64,000 bases of DNA from Prorocentrum cordatum (Eukaryota > Sar > Dinophyceae > Prorocentrales > Prorocentraceae), in contig CAUYUJ010001747.1 of the NCBI GenBank assembly GCA_963575745.1, forward strand, positions 5,001 to 69,000. Reading direction: 5' to 3'. The stretch's first letter is position 1. The number at the start of each line of letters is the position of its first letter. A program made the translations under genes and the position numbers. Of the stretch, positions 56,618-64,000 are shown in pieces. The notes below the pieces were generated by a model. The model worked only from the letters and a program-made list of their open reading frames with translations, was not told the origin of the DNA and did no database searches.

Positions 56618-57060
56618 CCTGTGGACAACATGAGTGTGGTATTGAGTTTGGGTACGGGTAGATCCAGCAGCCATCAGATGAACCGAGCGTGTCGTGAGCT
56701 TCTGTGTCTGTCAGTTGTTGCCAACCTCCAGGTCGTGGTGAGATGGGTCGCCTCTGAGTTGAATCCATCCGACCACGCGCCCCGACTCCCGGGCTCAGCC
56801 ATCTCGCTGGGCTGGGGTGGGCCTCGCGCGGCGGGGGGCGATGCTGCGCCGTCCGAGGCCGTGCTCGCCAGCCGCTTCGATGCCGAGCTGGAGAGCGCGG
56901 CCCGCAGCCTTGGGCCCGCCCTTGGCGGGGACGCCTGCGGCCGCCCCCTCGCCGGCCTGGGGGGCCAGCTCGCTGCTGAGGAGGCCAGGCTCGGCACCGC
57001 CGCCGCGGAGGCCGGTGAGCTCAGCGACAGCTCCTCCAGCTCGGGGGAGAGCTGGCCAGC
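56618..57060 (+). CDS. RNase H C-terminus and Ser-rich tail, shifted frame
   Basis: VDNMSVVLSLGTGRSSSHQM followed by VVVRWVASELNPSDHAPRL is the C-terminal half of the RNase H: the DNMS Asp and the NPSDH late acidic motif of DIRS-like RNases H. A Gly/Ala-rich and Ser-rich region follows (GELSDSSSSSGESW). It overlaps the start of the recombinase ORF. The frame stays open to 59056, but 57150-58198 in this phase is overprinted by the recombinase and is low-complexity. Confidence 0.75.
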
Positions 57061-58220
57061 CGGCCCCAGCGGCAGCGACGGCCAGGCGCCGCCGCGCACG
57101 GGGCGGGCCGACTGCGGCGCGATCGACTCGAGCAGCATCACACGATCTGCGAGCCCGCCGCGGACAGCAGCGACGGCAGCACCAGGCGCGGGAGATCGCC
57201 GAGGCCCGGCGCCACGGCTTCACCAGCCTCCAGATGGCCAAGATAGGGCCTCGCTCCCGCGCTCAGTACCAGAAGTTTCACCAGGCCTTCCTGGAGTGGA
57301 GCAGCCAGGAGGGTCAGCCCCGGGACACCGACCTCCAGATCGACTGGGCCCTCAGCAGGTACATGGACTACCTGTACTACGAGGGCTTCAACGCGGACGC
57401 GGGCGAGAAGGTGCTGGCGGCTGTGGCCTTCCACGGCCCAGTGGAGGGCCTGGAGCTTCCAGGAGCTCGCCGGGCGCTGGCGGGGTTCCGGCGCCGGGCG
57501 AGCGCGAGGACCCGCAGCCCCCTGCCGCTGGCGGGCGTGATGGCCATCGTGGGGGCAGCAGCGGCCGACGGCCAGCTCCCCTTTGCCCTGGGGCTGGTGC
57601 TGGCGTGGGAGGCCTACCTCAGGCTGCCGTCCGACCTCGTGAGCATGGTGGGCGCCTCTCTGGTCAGGCCAGCCGCCCGGAGCCCCCAGGCGCGCTGGGG
57701 CCTGCTCCTGTTTCCTCAGGAGGGGGAGGCGCGCAGCAAGATGGGGCACTACGACGAGGGCATCATGCTGGACGGCCAGTTCGGATCCACGCTAGCGCCT
57801 TTCCTGCGCCGGCTGAAGGCCCAGACCGCCGACGCCAGCCCGCTGTGGTCCTTCTCGAGCGCCACCTTCAGACGCCTGTTCAACGAGTACGCCGCGAAGG
57901 TCAGCCTCGGAGGCAAGAACCCCTACCAGGTCAGGCACGGGGGAGCCTCTCTGGACGCCCTAGAGTGCCGGCGCAGCCTGAAGGAAATCCAGGAGCGGCT
58001 CCGCCACCTGTGCGAGTCCAGCACCCGTCGGTGCAAGAAGGGGACCAGGTACCTGGCCGAGGTCAACAACCTCGACAGCCGGGCCCGGTCCTACGGCGAG
58101 CAGGTCCTCAGGCAGCTCGACGGGGTGCTGAGCGGGCGGGTCCGCCTCCCGCCGCCGCCGGCCCTCGCCGACGCCGCGGGCTGCGGACGGGCGCCGCGAT
58201 GCGCCAAGGCGACGCCCTAG
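56817..58220 (+). CDS. Tyrosine recombinase
   Basis: A 467-codon frame; the first ~110 residues are Arg/Pro-rich and overprint the RNase H tail, so the true start may be near IAEARRHGFTSLQMAKIGPR (about 57193). The N-terminal core-binding region (SRAQYQKFHQAFLEW, YMDYLYYEGF) and the catalytic domain follow. Candidate active-site residues: Arg 269 in EAYLRLPSDL, YQVRH with Arg 373 (Tyr replaces the usual His of HXXR), His 397 in RLRHL and nucleophile Tyr 412 in KGTRYL. DIRS-order elements use such enzymes to insert a circular DNA intermediate, which fits the split direct repeats. The stop at 58218-58220 overlaps the methyltransferase start by 22 bases. Confidence 0.85.
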   Translation: MGLARRGAMLRRPRPCSPAASMPSWRARPAALGPPLAGTPAAAPSPAWGASSLLRRPGSAPPPRRPVSSATAPPARGRAGQPAPAAATARRRRARGGPTAARSTRAASHDLRARRGQQRRQHQAREIAEARRHGFTSLQMAKIGPRSRAQYQKFHQAFLEWSSQEGQPRDTDLQIDWALSRYMDYLYYEGFNADAGEKVLAAVAFHGPVEGLELPGARRALAGFRRRASARTRSPLPLAGVMAIVGAAAADGQLPFALGLVLAWEAYLRLPSDLVSMVGASLVRPAARSPQARWGLLLFPQEGEARSKMGHYDEGIMLDGQFGSTLAPFLRRLKAQTADASPLWSFSSATFRRLFNEYAAKVSLGGKNPYQVRHGGASLDALECRRSLKEIQERLRHLCESSTRRCKKGTRYLAEVNNLDSRARSYGEQVLRQLDGVLSGRVRLPPPPALADAAGCGRAPRCAKATP

Positions 58221-59056
58221 AGGCGGTGGAGCGGGCCTCGGACACCAAGGTGATCCGCCACCTCCGTCAGGGGCTCGCCTGGGCCAGCAGGCGAGGCCGG
58301 CGCCGTGGGCAGGTGTTCCTTGACTTGTTCAGCGGTGCCGGCGGCGTCGCCAAGGCCCTCGAGCGCCGCGGCGACGACGGTTGCCTCCAGATCGACATGG
58401 AGGCCGACGTAGCTTTCGACCTCACCCGCCGCTCGGCCCAGCAGCTCATCTTGGGCTGGATGGCCGGCAGGCGCGTGCGAGGGCTCTGGATCGTTTTTCC
58501 ATGCGCGACCTGGTCTGCAGCCTCACGGCACACGTACCGTCGCCCCGGAGAACTCCGTGGCCGAGCGAATTTGACAGCAGAGCAAGAGCACAAAGTGAGC
58601 CTTGGTAATAAGACCCTTGCCGCCACTGTCCGTTTCATCAGAGCTGCAATCATGAGACAGATCCCAGCTGTGATCGAGAATCCTCTCACAAGCATGGCCT
58701 GGCAAGTTCCCGACATGAAGAGGCTAATGGCGCACCGCAGTTGTAAGATAGCAGTTGTAGACCAGTGCATGTTGAACACCCCCTGGAAGAAGCCCACAAA
58801 ACTTGCAGGCTGGAATGTTGCTGAACCGCCCGCCCCGCTCGTCCAAAGGTGTCGTGGGAAGTCTCTGTGCTGCAAGACCCTCCGGCCTCGCCTCGCCCTC
58901 GAAGGTAGCCGGCGGACCGCCTTGGCTCGGGCCTATCCGCGGGGGCTGGCGGAAGCAGGGGCTCGATGGCTGGTCACTTCAGCCGATAGTATCGAGCACG
59001 CACACGTAGGGAGGTTGTTGATTGAATTATCTCGTGCTCTGAGCTGCAGTTGCTAA
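58199..59056 (+). CDS. C5-cytosine methyltransferase-like protein of the element
   Basis: 285 residues from ATG 58199, in the same phase as the RNase H tail. QVFLDLFSGAGGVAKAL (Asp 42, GAGG 46-49) is motif I, the SAM-binding loop of C5 methyltransferases. LWIVFPCATWSAASRH has the motif IV Pro-Cys, with catalytic Cys at 102. VIENPLTSMAW, Glu 160-Asn 161, fits motif VI with Pro for Val. LQIDMEADVAFDL has the acidic residue of motif II. Motifs IX-X and a target-recognition domain are not evident, and the protein is short for the family. It starts 22 bases before the recombinase stop, as overlapping ORFs of one transcript do. DIRS elements often carry a DAM-type N6-adenine methyltransferase-like domain; this one instead looks C5-like. 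Confidence 0.75.
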   Translation: MRQGDALEAVERASDTKVIRHLRQGLAWASRRGRRRGQVFLDLFSGAGGVAKALERRGDDGCLQIDMEADVAFDLTRRSAQQLILGWMAGRRVRGLWIVFPCATWSAASRHTYRRPGELRGRANLTAEQEHKVSLGNKTLAATVRFIRAAIMRQIPAVIENPLTSMAWQVPDMKRLMAHRSCKIAVVDQCMLNTPWKKPTKLAGWNVAEPPAPLVQRCRGKSLCCKTLRPRLALEGSRRTALARAYPRGLAEAGARWLVTSADSIEHAHVGRLLIELSRALSCSC

Positions 59057-59119
59057 TTTAACCCTTGCTTTGTAAGAATGTGAGTGATTGCGGCACGGCC
59101 AGTAACATGAATGGGCTGT

Positions 59120-59224
59120 GGGGGGCTTTCCCCGAATAATCCTTCTGCCGACTCGGGCCCCAGAGACGGCTCGGTCGCAAGTCTCGTGACAGCATAGGTT
59201 CTCCTGGTTGCGAAAACAGTGCGC
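59120..59224 (+). repeat. Split direct repeat B1
   Basis: 105 bp, matching B2 (59357-59461) at 104 positions; the one difference is GTTGCGAAA versus GTTGCAAAA. It lies 1 bp before A2. Confidence 0.95.
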
Positions 59225-59225
59225 G

Positions 59226-59316
59226 TTGGCGGTTTGTAATTAAACACGTTGTGCAGAAGTCAGCAAGCCGACAGGGGGCGGACGTGGGTCCGTCACCGTT
59301 TCTGCTCAAGTTTTTA
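59226..59316 (+). repeat. Split direct repeat A2
   Basis: 91-bp copy of A1 with three substitutions. The internal hairpin is reduced to a shorter stem by the A-to-G change. Confidence 0.95.
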
Positions 59317-59356
59317 CCACCTCCTCCTCTCCTCCTCTTTCTTGCGCTCTCACGGC

Positions 59357-59457
59357 GGGGGGCTTTCCCCGAATAATCCTTCTGCCGACTCGGGCCCCAG
59401 AGACGGCTCGGTCGCAAGTCTCGTGACAGCATAGGTTCTCCTGGTTGCAAAAACAGT

Positions 59458-59461
<4 letters not shown>
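59357..59461 (+). repeat. Split direct repeat B2, right end of element
   Basis: Second copy of the B repeat. Similarity stops exactly where the TA microsatellite begins, which defines the element's right end. Confidence 0.95.

Positions 59462-59503
<42 letters not shown>
59462..59503. repeat. TA microsatellite
   Basis: About 20 TA units directly after B2, then CACACACC. Confidence 0.95.
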
Positions 59504-59509
<6 letters not shown>

Positions 59510-59569
59510 CTAATGGCCTTCGGCCCCTTCCGCCACCGTCCCTGGGTTGGGGGCATGGAGCCTGTTGGA

Positions 59570-60075
59570 TTTTCGTTGGGATCTCGTGGGAAGCCTCTTG
59601 GGGGCCTCTCGGAGGCAGTTTGGAGGCCTCTTGGGGGCCTCCTTGGCATCTTTTGGGCCTTTGGGGGCCTCCCGGGTGCCTCTTGGGGTCTCATGGGGGC
59701 CTCTTGGGGCGGACGGCTCGGATTTTCGGTTAGTGTTTTCTCTCGTGGGTCTCCTGGGCCCCTTGTGAGGCCGTCTGGGGCCTCTTGGGCCGTCTTGGGG
59801 CCCTCGTGAACGCCCCTCAGGCCGTTGTGGGGTGTTCTTAGGGGCCTCTTGGACTGTCTTGCAGCGTCGGAACGCCGAAAAGGCGAGAACTCCCAAATCC
59901 ATCTACCAATCATTGGCACATCTGGATTTTTGCCTGTTAGTGCCCTCTTGGGAGACTTCTTGGAGGCCTCTTGGGGCGCCTTGGGGGCACTTGGGCTATC
60001 TTTCGGCGACTCGGGGCCCTCTTGGACTGTCTTGCCGTTTGGCCCGTCTTTGGGCCTTCTTGGGCCGAACAGTTC
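59570..60075 (+). repeat. CCTCTTGGGG array with core, unit 6
   Basis: GGGGCCTCTTGG-oriented array. The core is at 59864-59889 and is the form closest to the consensus (GCGTCGGAACGCCGAAAAGG). An AT-richer island follows to about 59945. Confidence 0.75.
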
Positions 60076-61790
60076 ACGCGATAACATTTCCCAGAGTCCA
60101 GGGGTCACGCGACATGATGTTTCATATTTTTTGTCATTCCGTATGATGTATCACTGTTTCACCGAGTCACTGTCCGATGAAGCTCCGGCCTTTCCGTGCG
60201 TTTGCGCACTATGGATCCGTCACGCCGGACGGATGTTTGGCTGCCGCTCCGCTCCAGGGAGGCACGCGACAAGCCCCAAATGGGACTTTGGACATGTCGG
60301 ATTGGGGCCCTTAGAGACTCCTCAGTACTGAGGACTGGGTCTCCAGGGATGAGGCAAACGAGTTCACATGAGTCTGTCCTCGCCGTCGCCCGCCGCCGCC
60401 GCTACCATCGTCTGAGATGGACGTTGGCTCCGCAGCCTTGTGGGGCTATAACTAGGTGGACAAGGGGCGCGCTCTCGGTCGACCGGCCCCCTCCCTACAC
60501 ATACTTAGTTGTGCGTTTTTGCTTGTCCGTTTCCTTTCAGCCTACTGAGGAGATAGACCTCTGAGCGATAGTAGAACAAGACACCCAGCCAATCACAATG
60601 CCGGAACATTTAATTCTATTTGGTTGCCAGCCGGAGTTCTGATTCATGATAGCGACTTGGCAAAGCAGTTGCGACAGGGTTTTCTTTTCATGTTTTCAAT
60701 TGACGCGTTTCTGATTCGTCGCCAAGCGCAAACCTTCAAAGTTACATTGCGTCGGGTAGGGTTGATCTTGCCAATCCCAGCCCCCTCTGTGGACTTGTGG
60801 CGGGAGATGCGAACCTTTTAGGGATGGGTGTGGATCGGGACTTTCTCGCGTGCGTTGAGCCGACAATGGGTTCATGCATTTCCTTATGAAAACGACGGTC
60901 GCGCGACTTAGCAGTCGCTCGACCGTCCCAGCAGTTTATGGGAACTGTCAGCTTAACCTGAAGTTGCAATGATATCCGGCCGAATGTGACAGACAGATGG
61001 GCGTGGCGGCGTGCCATGGGGCGGTTTAACCGTTCCCCAGGTATTCCGCCGACCACCGACTCAGACAGCGGGACACATCGGGATCTCTCCATCCACGGTC
61101 GACATGTAGAGCCTTTGTGAGCTTGAGATGCCAGCGCAGCCAAGGGATCCCACGGGGGAAACGCCGTTTCCGAAACGACCGAAAGGGGCGGCTGGAAGGT
61201 AGTATCTGGCTCGGGTCACGAATTCAGATTTCCGGTTTATCCAGACGTTCAGCATCGGTGTCTCATTGTCCCATCACCCGTGAAACCGGCGGAGTGGACG
61301 ACGAACCTTCTGATTTGACGGAGTCTCGGCATCAAGAGAAGAAACGACGGAACGTCAGAAAGGGGTGGGCCGACTTGAACAGCATGACACCCCCGCCGAC
61401 GTTGCCCATCCCGGTGAGGCGCGTGAAGCTCGGGTCGCCCATGTCAGGTCGCATTATTTCGAGGATCAGCCGAGGCTCTAGCATAATTTCGGTAAAAAGG
61501 TTTCTTCCAGTAGATTTTTGACCCTGGTGAGTTGCTGGCCCTGGGCCCCGAGCTGCCCAGTAACGGCGGAGAGGAGCTGCCCGCGTAAGGCAGGGGGGCG
61601 AGAGGTCCATGTCGCGGGCCCGCATGCGGGGCGCTTTCTGACAGTTGCAAACGTCGTTGCGCCAGCTGGCTTCGTCCGGAGCGCGTCGAGGTGCAAGAGC
61701 ACAGCAGCTGCATAGGTAGAAATTCCTCAACGATCAGGTGGTTTCTCAGATGGAGATGGAAGTGGAGGGCGAAAGACGGAACGGCTACTA
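60076..61790. other. No recognised gene
   Basis: Balanced-composition unique DNA. On the minus strand, 61478-61702 encodes LLSAVTGQLGAQGQQLTRVK, which looks helical, but no family is recognised and the flanking phases are closed. Confidence 0.4.
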
Positions 61791-61793
61791 CGG

Positions 61794-62353
61794 ATGCAGC
61801 AGGGAACAGAGGACATTGAGCGCTTGACGTTTACTGTGGAACAGGCGCACCAGAGCCAGCAGACATATTCAGGGGCAGTTGAGCTGCCTCTGCCGGGCGC
61901 CGAGCGTGAACCGAGAACTATTGAGGAAGCAGTTGCGTTGACAATCGTGGAGGAGGAACAGAGCGCGGCAGAAAGGGTGACTGATATGGAAGAGCAGATG
62001 CAACAGCAGCTGCGCGCCGCCAGGAGGCGGCGTCAATCGCCGCCGAGCAGAAGCTGGCTGGAGCCCTTCAAGAAAGGGCGGTTCAGGCTGTGCTTATCAC
62101 GCAGCAGGATAGGGGGCGTTCATATGCCGTCGCCCAGCAGGCAGCGCTCAGCGCTCAGGGGGCAACCCGCCCGTGGGGGGGCGAGGACTATCAGGGGAGA
62201 TGCGATCAGGCAGAAAAGTGCACGCGCGAGATTAAACCTTCGCCAAAACGGATTGGCCCAGGGGCGCGCGGGGCTGCAGTTGGCGCCGACCGCGTTGCCG
62301 GCTATGCCTGCAAAGCGCCGCGGCGTTCAGGCATGCCGCCCCAGAATGTCTAG
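61794..62353 (+). pseudogene. Broken coiled-coil ORF of unknown family
   Basis: The first frame encodes EEAVALTIVEEEQSAAERVT and DMEEQMQQQLRAA, a clear coiled coil. At about 62020-62030 (CGCCGCCAGGAGGCGGCG) coding character passes to another phase: EAASIAAEQKLAGALQERAV, VLITQQDRGRSYAVAQQAAL and a basic tail to the stop at 62351-62353. One small indel in the GC-rich run explains the break. ORF1 or Gag proteins often look like this, but no RT is seen nearby, so the identity stays open. Confidence 0.4.
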
Positions 62354-63750
62354 CGCCCTGGTGGGCCAACGCTAGGGCTGAGCTTTCAGTGCCGTCCAAG
62401 GAGTGCGCGGGCCCCGTCGCCGGGTGACCCTGCGCCTGTTCCGACTCAGTAGGTCGGCGGCGGGCGCGGGGTTACCTCGGGGCGAGTGGGGCGTGTTCGG
62501 ACATTTCAAGTGCCCGGGGGGGGGCGGCGCCTCTGCGTCAGAAGCGTTGCCTTCTTTGTTGCCGAAGCAGGGGAAAAGCGTTCAATGCGGCAGTCTGCGC
62601 TGCAAGATCCACGCGGGCCCAGGCGCCGAGCGATGCGCGAGTTATTTCCAGAGGGCAAACGCCGAGGCAGCGGCAGCGAATAATCGCTTGGATGAAGAGG
62701 AAAGCCAGAGGTTGCCTCGCCGGTGGGTTACTGGCTCGCACAACCTCGTTGCCGGTTCAACCGCCAGCGGCCTGGCCGGCCGAGACGCAGTCAGCCTGCG
62801 TTGGCAATCTGTTCTCGATGATCGGTGCCGCCAAGAAGAAGTCCGCCGAACGCTCGCGCTGGATTGGGCTCTCGGGCAAGGTCGGCGCGTGGAGCCGCGG
62901 CAGGGGGCCCCCGCTGGTGCCGACTGACCACGTGGAGTCTACCGCGTGCTGCCCCTGGCTGGCGTCGTTGAAGCGCTTCGGATGGGGCCGCGGCGTGTCC
63001 GGATTGCCGCTCGCGGGGCATTCGATGCGGCTGCTGCCCGCGAGTGCAGATGCCGCCCGCTCCTGCCTGCCGATCGAGAAGCTGCTCTCGAGCGGAATCG
63101 CGTCGAACGATCTCAGAACGTTCTTGGAACAGCTCGCGGGACAATCGCGCGCAAGCGGAGCGCCTCGACGGCGTTCATCCCGAAGGGCTGTGCCGCGAGA
63201 GTGCCCGTCGGCGCGCGCTGCCTCCTGCGCCGCGCGCCAGTCGGCCTCGACGGCGACGCGGGCGAGGAGGGCTTGCGGCCGAAGCATGGCGCCCCATAGT
63301 GCCTCCACGCGCGGTTCTTGCCCATCCCGAGCGCGAGGGGGCGCGCCGCCGCCCCTCCTGCCGTGGCCAGGGCCGTGTACTAGTGCCACTCAGAGTTTCA
63401 CTTTCGCGAGACCTCCTCGTCGTGGCGAGCGAGGGTCGCCGCCGTGAAAGAGGCGCGGACGAGTGCCAACTTGCTGGGCACTTGGGATCGCTGGCGACCC
63501 AGCCCCTACACGCGCGCGCAGGCGCCGAGGCGCGCCTGTGCGGGCCGAGAACATTTGCCGTTCTGATTGTGAGCCGCGGAGCGGTTTGCCCCAGCTTCAG
63601 AAGACAAGAGCGTGATCGACGATTGCAATCATCAGCACCACCACAATCGCTATTTCCCACATGCTTAGTGGGATTATGATTTTCTTCCCTGCCTCGTCGC
63701 ACCCGCGGCTCTCACACCCCGCCTTCCTCCTCCCTCTCCTTCCACGCATC
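62354..63750. other. GC-rich unrecognised DNA
   Basis: Frames of 100-250 codons are open on both strands at once (for example 62692-63447 plus and 62757-63389 minus), which points to composition rather than a gene. No motif is recognised. Confidence 0.4.
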
Positions 63751-63754
63751 ACGT

Positions 63755-63925
63755 CACAGCGCAGCGCAGCGCAGCGCAGCGCAGCACAGCGCAGCACAGC
63801 ACAGCACAGCACCCAATACACATAGACACACACACACAACTCACACAACGCACACACATCACAACACACAGCGCACGCACACAAGCAGCGCAACACAGCA
63901 CAACACAGCACAGCACAGCGCTGGC
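63755..63925. repeat. GCAGC/ACAGC pentamer array with CA run
   Basis: GCAGC and ACAGC pentamers flank CACACACA at 63828-63860. Confidence 0.9.
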
Positions 63926-64000
63926 GTGGCAGTTTCTTGACACCAGAAGGGGTTGCACAGGGGGGGGTCTCTCACCGCGGCCGCTATCCAAGACAATGTC

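Larger units (their letters stand above)
52970..59461 (+). mobile_element. Tyrosine-recombinase retrotransposon with split direct repeats and methyltransferase ORF
   Basis: Terminal organisation is A1 (52970-53060), ORFs, B1 (59120-59224), A2 (59226-59316), B2 (59357-59461), the split-direct-repeat layout of Ngaro/PAT-like members of the DIRS order. Between the repeats lie, all on the plus strand, a Gag-position ORF, an RT-RNase H ORF, a tyrosine recombinase ORF and a C5-methyltransferase-like ORF. No integrase or protease is seen, as expected for this order. The total of 6.5 kb is typical. A TA repeat abuts the right end. Confidence 0.9.

Noticed and set aside
56621-59056. A single 811-codon protein joining RNase H and methyltransferase
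   Set aside because: The middle third overprints the recombinase in another phase and is low-complexity Gly/Pro/Arg. Two separate coding ends explain the open frame better.
62757-63447. Overlapping plus and minus ORFs of 210-251 codons
   Set aside because: Both strands are open because of high GC; no motif supports either.

Overview
This window looks like nuclear DNA of a dinoflagellate, probably a core dinoflagellate such as a Symbiodiniaceae or Prorocentrum-type species; the genus cannot be fixed from the sequence. The support is: four short stretches that resemble the dinoflagellate trans-spliced leader (two without gaps are good, two are weaker); four eukaryotic retroelement classes, two of which carry methyltransferase-like domains; and very large amounts of degenerate, compositionally biased tandem repeat. 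There is no bacterial operon, rRNA or tRNA gene, or CRISPR array.

Layout. 1-8372: a Ty1/copia-type LTR retrotransposon cut by the left edge, in the order gag-protease, zinc finger, methyltransferase-like domain, integrase, RT-RNase H, 3' LTR; it is broken by frameshifts. 8373-23590: no recognisable host gene; instead 88-bp and 53-bp tandem arrays, a direct duplication, several dispersed repeat families, microsatellites and three spliced-leader-like segments (the first lies in the LTR at 8096). 23590-27374: a non-LTR element with N-terminal zinc fingers, RT, and a C-terminal CCHC plus restriction-like endonuclease (R2/CRE/NeSL-like). 27375-32400: purine-rich DNA, two hexanucleotide arrays, a CAT-repeat region, a 77-bp tandem array and TATG repeats. 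32668-33189: the only convincing host-type coding sequence, an LSm domain of the LSM14/RAP55/Scd6 family. 35294-42424: a second, different non-LTR element (zinc finger and coiled-coil ORF1; ORF2 with APE-type endonuclease, RT, CCHC and RNase H), followed by another 88-bp array and bracketed by a diverged 85-150 bp repeat. 42540-52925: repeats and unrecognised sequence. 52970-59461: a tyrosine-recombinase retrotransposon with split direct repeats (A1-ORFs-B1-A2-B2), whose last ORF is a C5-methyltransferase-like protein. 59462-64000: TA repeat, another CCTCTTGGGG array, a broken coiled-coil ORF and GCAGC repeats.

How the parts relate. The two most interesting elements, one copia and one tyrosine-recombinase, each encode a DNA-methyltransferase-like domain although their replication machineries are unrelated. 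Most ORFs are interrupted by one-base or short indels, several at homopolymers or dinucleotide runs, so some breaks may be assembly errors. Much of the non-coding sequence belongs to a few repeat families that recur 10-40 kb apart in consistent internal order, including one purine/pyrimidine-skewed array family with a conserved 26-bp core.
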